Part shown: positions 45,601 to 56,262 of the stretch, piece after piece | How the letters are laid out: each line of letters begins with the position of its first letter | How positions within the stretch are numbered: the stretch's first letter is position 1 | Source of the DNA: Edaphochlamys debaryana | Taxonomy: Eukaryota > Chlorophyta > Chlorophyceae > Chlamydomonadales | DNA: 64,000 nucleotides | Direction of reading: 5' to 3' | NCBI GenBank assembly: GCA_016858145.1 | Contig: JAEHOE010000002.1 | Location: forward strand, 2,108,001-2,172,000 | Translations under genes and position numbers: made by a program | Notes under the pieces: model-generated | Told to the model about the DNA's origin: nothing | The model's database searches: none | What the model saw: the letters and a program-made list of their open reading frames with translations, nothing else

Positions 45601-46904
45601 CCGACATGTACAATGACGCCAACGAGTTGCCGGAACCTGCTAGGGACGGGCCCAGTCAGGCCCAGGCCCGCGCGCTGCGCGACAGCGACGCCCCGCCACG
45701 GCGGCCCTTCAGCTCCTCCGCCGCGCCGTACATGCCGAACGCCTCATCACGTGCGGAGCCCGCGCTGCCGTCGTCGCATCTGTCATCCGGCCCGCTACCG
45801 CCCGCGTCCGGTGTGGCGGCATCTGCAAGGCACGCCGTCTCGGGCGGCCCATCCGCGCCCAGCCCTGCCGCTCCGCTGCCGTCATGGCAGGAGGACTCAC
45901 ACGGGCGGCGCGGCGGCGAGGCGAAGGCCAGCGAGGGCATGCCCCCGCTGTCGGCGGCAGCGCTCTCGGCGGTTCAGCTTCTCAGGGGCCTGACCGCTTC
46001 CTCCGCCGACGTCGGTGCTGGCGGCAGCAGCAGCCAACCACATTTGGCTTCCATTGATCGGCTTCCGACGGCCGGAGTCAAGCGCCCACGCGAGGGTGCG
46101 CTAGCTGAGGAGTACAGGCTGTACCCTAACGGCGGGCCGAGGGCGGAGGTTGACATGGTGGCGAACATGTCGAGGTTGGAACCGCCGGCGCATGCTGTGG
46201 ATCCAGCCCCTGCGCAGGCGGCGGAGAGGCACTACTTGGCGCCGGCAACCGGCTGGAGCGCTCAAGCAGCAGTGAAGCGTGAGAAACGGGTCCACGACTC
46301 GGCCGGTTCGGAGGAGACCGGTGTCCATCCGAGCGCGAGTGGTGCCGGCGCGCCGCCGCCGGCCAAGGCACCCCGCCTCTCTGCAGATGCAGGCACCGTG
46401 CCGGCAGCAGCGCAGGCGCCCGCACCCTCAGCCCCGCGCCCCAGGCCCGCCTCAGCAGCACCGTCACCAGTTCCGTCGACCAGTCCTGCTGACGTCACGC
46501 TTGACCTCAAGAACCACCCCGACCTGCTTCAAGCCTTGGGCACAGTCGCTAAATTCTTCACGTCAACCGTAGCATCCGCACCTTCGTCCCTGCCGCCGCG
46601 GCCTCACCCCGACGCGGCGGCCCTGCTGCAGCGACTCCAGGACGTGTTTGCCCAGGCCGCCACACGTGACCCGAGCGTTCTTGCTGACGCCCTTTCGACG
46701 TTGGAGCCTGCCGTGTTCGAAGTGGAGCAGCGTGTTGCCGCGCTCCAGCCCCAGCAGTTCCGTTCCAATGCGACCTCGTCACGTTGCTCCCTCGGCACAG
46801 CCTCACGCGGCGCCGCATCTACCGGCGGCGTCTCAGGCGTCAGTGCCAAGCGTGGTCTGTTGGAGAACGGCGCTGTGGTCAGCCTCCCCACGCGTGCAGG
46901 ATAG
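42642..46904 (+). CDS. Unrecognised tandem-family protein, copy 1 (about 1020 residues)
   Basis: Six exons, all phase 0: 42642-42755, 42894-43013, 43412-43552, 43967-44290, 44409-44537, 44670-46904. The N-terminal third looks globular: VPGKQEPLRVPCP, FQTLIMATELCVSLEEYFSQ, a hydrophobic stretch VVFLLFISYLDCYMHGTAG, KRDKGDIRFPYMCSGGRPK and a Cys cluster (CGERSSKLAELSC, CGRNKGCRLGF) that could bind zinc. About 100 mostly helical residues follow (SKTRTAVKPLIGDLLLELDG, VDYMDQWREAAQQSAVLAGL), then ~500 Pro/Ala/Ser-rich residues. A C-terminal block shared with copy 2 includes DVTLDLKNHPDLLQALGTVA and ALSTLEPAVFEVEQRV. I do not recognise the family. Exon structure and conserved ends between paralogues make it a real gene. 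Confidence 0.85.
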
Positions 46905-49305
46905 GGGTTCCTGGCGGGGCGTACAAGCGCTGGCCGCCCGGCAGAGCCTGTTGCTCTTAGTCTGGTGCTCACTGCGCGGTTTCAGCAGGGCTGGATCGGC
47001 TGGGTGGGCGGGCAATGGTGCTTGGGGCCGAGGGGCGTGTGCCCGATGTGTTGCTGTATCAAGACATTGTCGTGTCTCAGGACTAGATAGTCAAGATTGG
47101 GCAGAGCTGCATCCGTTCACTGAGAACACATAACTGATCCTCACTCATGCATGGGACACGGAGCCATGTGTGGGCTCTACGCAGGGGTCTTCTGCATGAT
47201 ACGCGCACGTTTGGGGGCGCGTCATCTCAATTTTGCTGCGCGCGGGGCTGTGTTTGGGTCACTGTGCGGGCGCCTTGGAGCTACGCATAGTCATCAATGC
47301 TTTCCAGCTAGGCGCGGCAGTTCCTCAGCTGGAGAGCAGTGATGGCTATGCGTAGCTCTGGTGTCTGGGACTAGGACGGGTGAGCGCAGGATGAGCTCGT
47401 TATCTTTGTTTGTTTGCATGGGCATACCGGCCACTTGAATGTGGGTCGTATGCATGGGCGTATGACGTTCTCCTTAAAAGCCGGGAGCTGCGCCCCAGGA
47501 AGCTAGAAATGAGGTACTGTGGGCCAGGAGGGGCCATGGGCACCGTACTATCGGGCCGTGCGGTGCGCTCATATACATACCCGTATTGCGCCGGGAAGCA
47601 CGTGAAGCCTACTGCAGGGCTGTTCGGTCAGAATGCCTCACTGGGTTGCGGCCAGTGCCGTAGAACTGTTGCCCGGAGCTAAGGCCTGGCCTCCGTGCGC
47701 CCGTAACAATCTTGAGGGCTTGCCTCTTGGCTTGAGAACGCGGGGTGTATACGTATGATTAGATGCACGTCACAGGCGACTGGGAATGGTGGTGATGGGT
47801 GATTGTGTATGATGGTGAATGGTCATCCGGCTGAGCCCGCCCCTGTGCTGTGCCCCGCACCCCGCAGCCTCATCAAGCCACCAGGGGGGCACGTGTCGCC
47901 CCCGAAGCCGGCTGGTGGGCCATGAACCGTGAGCCGTGCCCTCATTGCCCTCACTAAACTCACCCGCCCCTGGAGCCATCCATTCAAGGACTACCCCACA
48001 ACATGCCTGAGCCTGAGGACCGAGCATCTGTCCAGCCAACCTGCCCTGCCCTACATGCCCCCAAGTCACCGGTAACGTGCTGCCATGCCGTTTGCGTTGC
48101 CAGCAGCCGCCTGGACGCCGCCCGGTACAGCAGGCCGTGCTCTAGTGCACTCGCTTGGCTTGTACGTCTGCTTTTGAGCCCTGCCACCGTGCCGTACGAA
48201 CTCGTGGGCCCATAAGCCAGGGCCGCAGGGCCCCTAGACTGGGGGGTGACTGATCCCAAGGCTGCTCCTGTCCAGACAGTGAGGGGCTGAGGGATAAGAG
48301 GGAAGGGCTGGGCTCGGCCCCGTGAGGCCGGCAGCGCTGGGCTAGGATGCGATGGTTACAGCAAGAACCGCCTCCAGAAGGGGAGGGGTTCAGTGAGAGC
48401 GCCACCTACTGGTTGTGCCACCTGCACAGGCAGTGGGCTAGGCAGTGGGGACCAGGGAGTGGCATGTTGAGTAACCCCGCGCTCCGAAGGGCGTCTCACG
48501 AAGGGTTGGCTCAAAGCAGACGTGCAATGCAGGCGAGTGCACGAGCCGTCAAGGGGCGTCACGAGGGGGGATACGTGGGCAATGCAGGGATCGCCGTTGC
48601 TCTGCCCTCGCTGGCGGCAGCTCAGAAGCTGGTGAAGGAGGAGGGGAGGCAGAGGCGGCTGTCACGACGCGGCCCAACGGCTGGGGCACTGGGCCTAGCG
48701 CCCCTGGGGCTGGGGTAAGCGGGAAGGAGCGACTCGGCGGTCGCGGCCGGCCAGCCACCGGCCGAGCTGGACATCGACCAGTGACAGCGCAAGCAGGTGC
48801 ACGGGCTTGGCCAGACGCGAGAAGTCTTAACCACCGAGGACTAGAGTCCCCGGGGGCTCGAACAGTCTCGCGGGCAGGCCCTGGGTGACTTCTCGCAGCG
48901 GGGTTCAGGCCCGAATCAGGCCCGACAACGCGCGACAACGCGCTGGCAGCAAGTGTGATCCCGTATCAACCCTGCTCGACATGAAAAGCGGTTGCGGCAC
49001 TCGAGGTGGGTGCGAGGCAACGTGGCTCGAACTTGGAAGCCGGCGACCTGCCCTGGGTGCGCCTCGGCCGTGCTGCCCCAACACCCGGTGTATTGTATCT
49101 GCATTTTTGTTAGGCTGTTAGCCAGCGGCAGCTGTTGTGCCTTCTCGGCCCCCCGCCTTCAGGTCATCCGGAACTCGCCACCTGCGGCCACCGCATTGGT
49201 CCGCTCGGGGCCGGTGCGGGCCTGCCAGTCTGCTGGTCGCCCAATGCCGAAACGCCAGCGCACTGGTTATCTTTGACACGACCCCTTCTTCCTCTACTTC
49301 TCGCT
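46905..49305. other. Region between tandem paralogues; contains one hairpin
   Basis: No coding exon is supported. It contains the hairpin at 47278-47358 and scattered short frames. The proximal 200 bp before the second paralogue share only short strings with the promoter of copy 1. Confidence 0.45.
47278..47358. ncRNA. Short stem-loop (32-bp stem, 17-nt loop), miRNA-precursor-like
   Basis: Arms 47278-47309 and 47327-47358 (gagctacgcatag...ccagct) pair with three mismatches. The size suits a plant or algal miRNA hairpin; a small palindromic mobile element is the alternative. There is no expression evidence. Confidence 0.5.
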
Positions 49306-52300
49306 ATGGGGCCCCGCCCTGGCATTGACGAGAAGCCGCACTTTGTGGGGCTCCCGGCTCCCAGGTACTTCCACGCACGACCAGAGGGCGATGGCTACAC
49401 TCTCGAGCTGCAGGTGCGTTCCCTGGCCTGCGTTGGCGCGCGCTGGACCCATGCTGGCCCTCACGTCGCAGGGCTGGGCCTCCGCTTCGCCGCCTCGGAC
49501 CCGCAACAACCTTGCTAACAGTGCTCCTCTTTTGCACAGGTGCCGGGGAAGCAAGACCCTTTGCGCGTTCCACGTCCTGGAGGACCGCCCCGCGACACGA
49601 GATGGTCAAAGCACAGCTTTCAAACGCTCATTATGGCGACGGAGCTTTGTGTCAGTCTCGAAGAGGTTAGTATCGCTTGCCTTTCAAGGCAGCTTTCGCG
49701 CTCGCCGTCCGCAGCATCTGTGGTAACAGCGGCATTGCCAACGAGAAGCCCCCGCCTGAGCGTGTGTGCACGATGCGTACCTCGTTGCGCATGGCGCTCC
49801 TCTGGCGGGGACGGCTTGGTGCGTCCGTTTGGCCTGCAAGCGCCTGTACGTCCGCACGGATGTATGTTTGCGGGCGGCGCGCGCGGCCCCTCCACCCTCC
49901 GCCGCCGCCTGCCCCTCCCCTCGAGTGGACTCCTTCTTCTTCGCTCATCAACATCTTAACACAGCGACCGAGTCACAGGGCGGTTCCGGAAGCAAGACGC
50001 TGAAGCTCTGTCCACCCTTTCGTTGCGTTCCCCACGCAGTACTTCTCCCAACTGTTCAAGGCCGATGCGCCTCACTGCCTCAAGCTGGTCTTCGAGCCCC
50101 TTTCAGTCCTCATATCCAGCGGCCGGCCCGTGCGTCTGGCCACCAACCCTGCGGACTTGAGCTCGAGTGCCGTGGTGCAGGTTAGCCTGGGGGCGTCGGG
50201 GCCTGGTTGGGCCTTGCTGTCGGGTACCGAATGCTGGCTGACACTGACCATCGCGGCCGGCACCCCACCTGACGTTGAGTCAGGCCCCGCACACGGGCAT
50301 GGCATGCAGCTTCTGCGATGCGCCTGCGTGGTCAAGCTACTCGCCCTTCCTCCATAACCCCGTCCGCCCTTGCCGTGCAGGAGCAATTCGTGGTGTTTCT
50401 GCTCTTCATCTCCTACCTGGACTGCTACATGCACGGCACGGCAGGCATGCTCTCTCGCTCGCCCGAGGTGGAGGCCATTGAGGTGCTGGTGGGCTCGCAG
50501 GGCTGGCGCCGAAGCAGCGACGTGCGGGCCTGCATTGAGCGATGGTCCCAGCAGCACGCGCCCAATCGCTACCAGAACGAGGCCCTGCGTGGCGCGGTTG
50601 AGGTGATCCTTAGTGAGGGCTTCATCCGTGACCCTTCCAACATCGCCAAGCGGGATAAGGGCGACATACGCTTCCCCTACATGTGCTCCGGCGGCCGACC
50701 CAAGGTGGGTGCATGGCCCTCGAGGGCTGGGGCTCGGCAGGCACATGGTGCGTGCGTGGGGGCGGCAGGCGTGTGAGGGGTGGACAAGACAGATGGGCCT
50801 GCCCCAAACCTTCACCTGTGCTTGGCACCTTGGCTACTCGCAGATCTGCGGCGAGCGCTCGTCCAAGCTGGCCGAGCTGTCGTGCATCCCGCCCTCCTGC
50901 GGCCGCAACAAGGGCTGCCGGCTGGGCTTCCAGCCCGTGAGCGACCTGCTGCAAGCCACCTACACCGTCTTCGTGAGTGCACACCGTGCGCGTGCGTGCG
51001 AGTGTCGCGGGGAGGTACTGATTCAGCCCCTGCTTTCACCCCACCATCACCCCTGCATTGGCCCGCCCACACTTTTCTGCTCACCTTCCTTGGATTTCCT
51101 TTCCACAGGAGAAGCTGGACAGCAAGACCCGCACCGCCGTCAAGCCGCTCATCGGCGACCTGCTGCTGGAGCTGGACGGCAAGGGCATGCGCGTTGAGGG
51201 CGTGCCGGAGGCCGTGCGAGCGGCCGTCGCGGCTCTCATGACTGACAGCGCACGCGGCTGGATTGTGGCCGTTGACTGGATGGATCAGTGGCGGGAGGCG
51301 GCGCAGCAGAGTGCCGTACTGGCGGGCCTGCGTGGGCCCGAGGACGCTCCCCTTCTTCTGGCTCCACTAGAGGCGCTGCTCCGCATGCAAGCCGCCAAGG
51401 AGTCATCATCTAGACCGCCGCTAGACCTCGACACAACGCTCAACAGCGCGCCCATTCGGAGGATGAGCGACGAGGAGGCATGGGGGGACGATGCGGCCAG
51501 GGCAGAGCAGGCGCTGAACCTGTCTTCCTTCGGCTTTCCCCAGAAGGCCCGGCAGTCGCCGGACGCACCCGAGCCGGGCGACTGGGTCAGCCCGGTGCCG
51601 GGCGGAGCTCCCGGCGTTCCCACCCTCCGGCCCTCGCCGATGGAGGCGGAGGCGCGCGAGGCAGCCCCCAACCCCTGGGCGGAAGCGCTGGCCAAGTCCG
51701 GCCTGCCGCAGCCCATGCCGCTTCCCTCCGTGGGCGCCGTCGGCTCCGCGGCGGCATCCTTTGGCAAGCCCGCCCAGCCCCCCCTGCCGGAGCCCTGCCC
51801 GCGGCCTGCGCTGGCCCCCAGCCCGTTTGCGGACGGCATCGAGAAGGGCATGAACCTCCGGGCCTGCGAGAAGGGCCTGACGGAGGGCGCCGAGGCGGCG
51901 CCGCCGTTTGCCCCAGCCAGCGGCCGTGCCTCCAACGGCCCCGACCGTGCGATGATGGGCAGCGACGTCGCCCTGCGGCAGCTTCTGTCGTCTTCCGTGC
52001 CGCACGCACCGCACGGTTCCTCACGAGTGGAGCCCGCCTTTCCCTCGGCGCTTCTGTCCTCCGGCCCTCAGCCGCCGGCAGGGTTCAGTCTGCCGTCCGA
52101 CCCACATCCGCCGACGTCTCTCCAGTCCGACCCCCAGCTGCCTGCAAGAGCTCTGCCCCAAGCGGAGGACGCGAGCCACCGTGCGGCGCCTTTCTCGGCG
52201 TCAGCGCTCCTGGCCGCCCAGCTCCTCCGGGGCCTGACCTCGACCTCTGCCGATGTGGGCGCTTGCGGCAGCGGCAGCCGACCAGATTGGTCTTCCATTG

Positions 52301-53280
52301 AGCGGGCGCGGCTTCCGACTGCCGGAGCCAAGCGCCCGCGAGAGGAAGCGGCAGCAGGGCTCTTTGGGGCCACGGGCGCAGCAAGGGCGGAGGCGGATGA
52401 GGAGCCGTATATTCCGGAGGTGGATCCAGATCCCGTCCGGGTGGGGCCCGCTGGGGCCCAGCTGCCGGCGGCGGCCGAACGGGCCCCGGCCCATGCGGTG
52501 GAGCCAGCGCCGGCGGCGAAGCACCAGTGGACTGCCTCAGCCTCGGTCAAGCGCGAAACCGCCGTGTATGACTTTTCGGGCACCAATGCGGGGACGGCAA
52601 GGGAGGAGGCAGCCGCTGCTTATGCGACAGAGACTCGGGTTCACGACTCGGCCCGTTCGGAGGAGACCGGTGTCCATGCGAGCGGGAGTGGTGCGGGCGC
52701 TCCGCCGCCGGCCAAGGCCGCCCGCCTTTCTGGAGAAGCGGGGGCCGCGGCCGCGCCCTCAGCTCCGCGTCCCAGGTCCGTCTCAGCCGCCCCGTCACCT
52801 CCTCCGTCTACCGCTGACGTAACGCTAGACCTAAAGACCACCCCCGAGCTGCTCCAGGCCATGGGAACCATCGCCAGGTACTTCACGGCAGCCGCGCCCT
52901 CGTCCCAAGCGTCCGACGCCGGCCCTTCATCGGTCCTACCGCTGCCGCCCAACCCCAACGCGTCGGCCATGTTGAGGCGCCTTCAGGAGGCGCTCGTTAA
53001 GGCCGCAAACCTCGGGCCGGGCCCTCTGGCGCAGGCGCTTTCGGCACTGGACCCGATTGTGTCGGAGGTGGAGGAGCGGCTATCGGCGCCCGTGCCCTCC
53101 ACAAGCGGCATGGAGGAGAGCTCGGGGGCCTCACAGAGTATGGACGGCGGTGGCGGTGGCGACGGTGCGGCGGAGCGTCCCAGGGGCAGTGACGGCGGGC
53201 CGGGCCGTGGCAGCAGCGGTGGCGGCGGCGGGGGTGGGCTTCCGGAGGGGTGGCCGCGGAATGCTGCCGCGGTGCTCTAG
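49306..53280 (+). CDS. Unrecognised tandem-family protein, copy 2 (about 999 residues)
   Basis: Six phase-0 exons: 49306-49413, 49540-49665, 50040-50180, 50381-50704, 50844-50972, 51109-53280. It has the same architecture as copy 1: exon 3 to early exon 6 are nearly identical (EQFVVFLLFISYLDCYMHGT, KRDKGDIRFPYMCSGGRPK, CIPPSCGRNKGCRLGF, EKLDSKTRTAVKPLIGDLLL), whereas exons 1-2 and most of the disordered middle have diverged. The C-terminal block (DVTLDLKTTPELLQAMGTIA, LRRLQEALVKAANLG, LSALDPIVSEVEERL) is the best conserved part after residue 400 and so is probably functional. The protein ends in a Gly-rich tail and GWPRNAAAVL. Introns 4 and 5 are also nearly identical to those of copy 1, pointing to recent duplication or gene conversion. 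Function unknown. Confidence 0.86.
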
Positions 53281-53349
53281 CCGTGTCCGCGGAGACGGAC
53301 TTCCCATTACAGTTCAGCTCAGTTCGGTTCGGTTAAGCCGGCGCCGGCA

Positions 53350-54208
53350 GCGCGCAGAGGATAGCGGCGTGGAGGGAGCTCTGGCGGAGCAACGGGCAGG
53401 CGGCGGCGGAGGGCGTTGAGGCGGCGCCGCCGCTGGTCTCAGCCGGCGGCCGTGTCACGGACGGGCCCGGGCCGTGCGCTGCCGGGCAGTGGGGTTCCGC
53501 GCCGCACGCACCGCACGGCTCCGCACGGGCGGCGCGTGCCCCGCCCCCAGCGCACCTCCCCTCCGGCCCCCACGCGCCGGCTGGGTTGAGCGTGCCGCCC
53601 AAACCACCGGTGGTGACGTCGCGCCTGCCCGACCCCCAGCGTCCGCCAGGTGCTGCCGCTACGCCCGAGCGGCGCAGCCACCAGCGCCCTCACCTGTGCA
53701 GTCGTCGGAGCCGCGGCTGTACCCTCCACCCATGCGGCCTCTCTGGCCTGGCCGGAGCCGCGGCCCCACCCTCCGCCCCTGTGGCTGCGCCCTCAGCCCT
53801 GCGTCCCAGGCCCGCGTCGGCAGCCCCAAGCGGCCGACGCTGGGCCCTCGTCCTCCCCACCGCTGCCGCCGAACCCCGACGCGGCGGCGGTGGTGCGGTC
53901 CGGTGCCACTGCACGCAGGCGCTTTCGGCCTGGCCTTTAGCCTACGCGGTTGCGGAGGTGGAGGGGCGGTTATCGGCGCCCGTGCCTTCGACCCATGGCA
54001 TGGCGTGGAGATGAGCTCGGGCGCATCGCAGCGCATGGGCGGCAGTGGCGGTGGCGACGGAGCGGCGGAGCTGCTCAGAGGCACTGCCGGGGCCGGTGGC
54101 GGCGGACAGAGGCGTGGCAGCAGCGGTGGTGCGGTTGAGGGTGACGGGGTCCGGGTTGGGTTTCAGAAGGGGTGGCCGCGGCACGCTGCCGCGGTTCCAG
54201 CCCTCTAG
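53350..54208 (+). pseudogene. Degenerate tandem duplicate of the last-exon 3' part of copy 2
   Basis: The segment repeats parts of exon 6 in order. It has a stretch like EGAEAAPPFAPASGRAS, the VPHAPHGSSR-like ccgcacgcaccgcacggctc, SSLPPLPPNPDAAA, then VEGRLSAPVPST and MSSGASQRMGGSGGGDGAAE, ending RHAAAVPAL beside the real RNAAAVL. Frames differ between blocks, the LQEALVKAANLG helix is missing, and no upstream exons exist. It begins about 70 bp after the stop of copy 2. Confidence 0.8.
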
Positions 54209-56262
54209 GCACGCCCGAGCGGGCTGCATGCTGTGATGGGTTGGTGAAGGGGCGTAGATATTGATGTGGGTTGGGGTTGCACGTGTTAAAACGAGGGTAG
54301 CTCGAGTAGTGGTAGGTAGGGGCTAGTTATCACTGCGGCAAGGCTGAGCATGAGGCCGCGAGAGAAGGCCGGTACCGGTATGTGTTCAGGGCAGAAGGCC
54401 CGCCACTGTTTTTCTGGGCTCAACCTCCACGCGCTGTCTGCATGTAAGGGCGGGTAAGGGCATGTAGGTGAGGGCAGGATGCTAGGGGCGCACACTACTG
54501 CTAGAGGCGTAGGCGCGTAGGGACTAGGTCTGAATGGGGTAACCAAGGTTGAAGCGGCTTGTCAGGGCGCACTGATGTCCGCATGCCCGCAACGGGCCAA
54601 GATGGATGCCTTGACACGACCCGTGTACAAATTATGGACATCCTTGGACAGATGGAACGGCAAAGATGGGGGTCCTGGGGGGCATCGGCGCATCGCCGAG
54701 ACTAGAGTGCTGTTGACGATTTGCTACTGTGTCTCGGGTAAGCCTATCACCGTTACCAGTTTGAGGGGTCTGCATGCAGTTGGAGGTGCAGCTGGGTCGC
54801 TTCTGCGGGTTGTCTAACTGGTTTCCGCCTCAGCGGGCGTTGAATACTCCACGTTCACCCGCCGCATCGGCAGTGGCAGAAAGCATTCAAGCATTCTGCC
54901 CCTCTGGAGTCTCTTGTGTTTACAGCTCACTCACTTCTGAACGAGGTCTGGATGGCCGTTTGGTAGCTGGTACGGGCATGGCTCGGAGACGGCCCGGCTG
55001 CTTAGTCAGAAGCCCGGGCGGGTGGGTGGGAGTGCGGCGCCAGCGTCATCCGTGTGACAAGGAATGAATGACGCTGTCCCGTCGGTTGGTGGATGTTGCT
55101 CAACGGCAGGCTACTGGCGGTGTGGAGGGGCTGGCTGCGTGGGGCCAGCGCACCGTGTGGGCGTCATGAGCTGCAGGGCGGCCAAATGCAGCATGGGCGC
55201 TGAGGAAGCACTGAGGAGGCCCTGGGCTCGCGCCGCGTTCTCAAGGGGGTGGATGAGGGGTACTCTTTGGCTGCTTGTGCTGCAAGGAGGTGTGTAGGGG
55301 GCCAGGGAGTTTGTAGAGGGTCGGCGGGATTGGGTCGGTGTGTGGGGCCCTGTTTGTAGCCCGTGGCTTTGGCGTGCACTGCGCCTGAGCGGAAGGTGCG
55401 GGGGTGGAGTTGTGAGGGTCATCACACAGCGCATCTTAACCACAGTGGAGGGCGAGGGAGGGTAGTGTTGCAGTGGCCGTGCGGCCAGCGCCACAGCACG
55501 GCCACGCTGGGCTGATCTCCCCCGCGTGAGGTCTACACGCTGGGGTATTGCTTGCTTTTGATCTTGCGGTTGCCGCCCAGCCCGCGAGACCACAAGCGAA
55601 CTGGTGGTCTTTTTAGGGGCTGATTGCTTCAGCCGAGGATGTGTGCACGCGTCGGGGTTGCTTGCTGTGAAGATGATTAAAATAGTTGCTGGATACCGCT
55701 CGCGGTCCTGGGACTTGGATCTCCTGAATTGTGAGGGCAGCGAGCTGGCCCGGCTGCCCTCAGCTTAGGCCTCTCGCGGGAGACATGATGATGCATTCGG
55801 TTCGGTGTGCAGTACTGTAAGGTCCGACAGCATGGCTTCAACTTGACGTCAGTAGCAGTGCCCTCGGCATGCGGAGGCAGGCTCGTGTTGCCTGCTTGGG
55901 TCAAGGGGTGCCAGGCTCTCCACTCCGGCAACAGCATGGGGAGGGACCAGGACCCGGCACCCCTCTCCCCGGCACGCCTAAACGTCCACACTCCACCTTT
56001 CGCACTGCCTTGTGCCCAGAGTCAGCGAACCCGGAGAAGCCCACGCCTTGATGCCCATCAGCAGCTGCTGGCCCAGGATTCCTGCAGGATTCATCATCAA
56101 ACCATTTCGCCCTCCAACGCTCCACAGCAGGCAGCCGGCGAGAGCTGCTCCCCGTCCCCGTCAGCAGCATCCCAGGTTCCCAAAGCCGCCCAAGACCCAG
56201 ATCTCTTCTTAAGCTCGGCCTCTCGTCCGCATCAAGATCCACATCTCAGATCCATATCTCGA
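54209..56262. other. Intergenic region between convergent genes
   Basis: This holds the 3' flanks of the tandem cluster (plus) and the 1206-residue gene (minus). A TGTAA poly(A)-type signal on the plus strand lies near 54442. No gene or RNA is supported. Confidence 0.45.
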
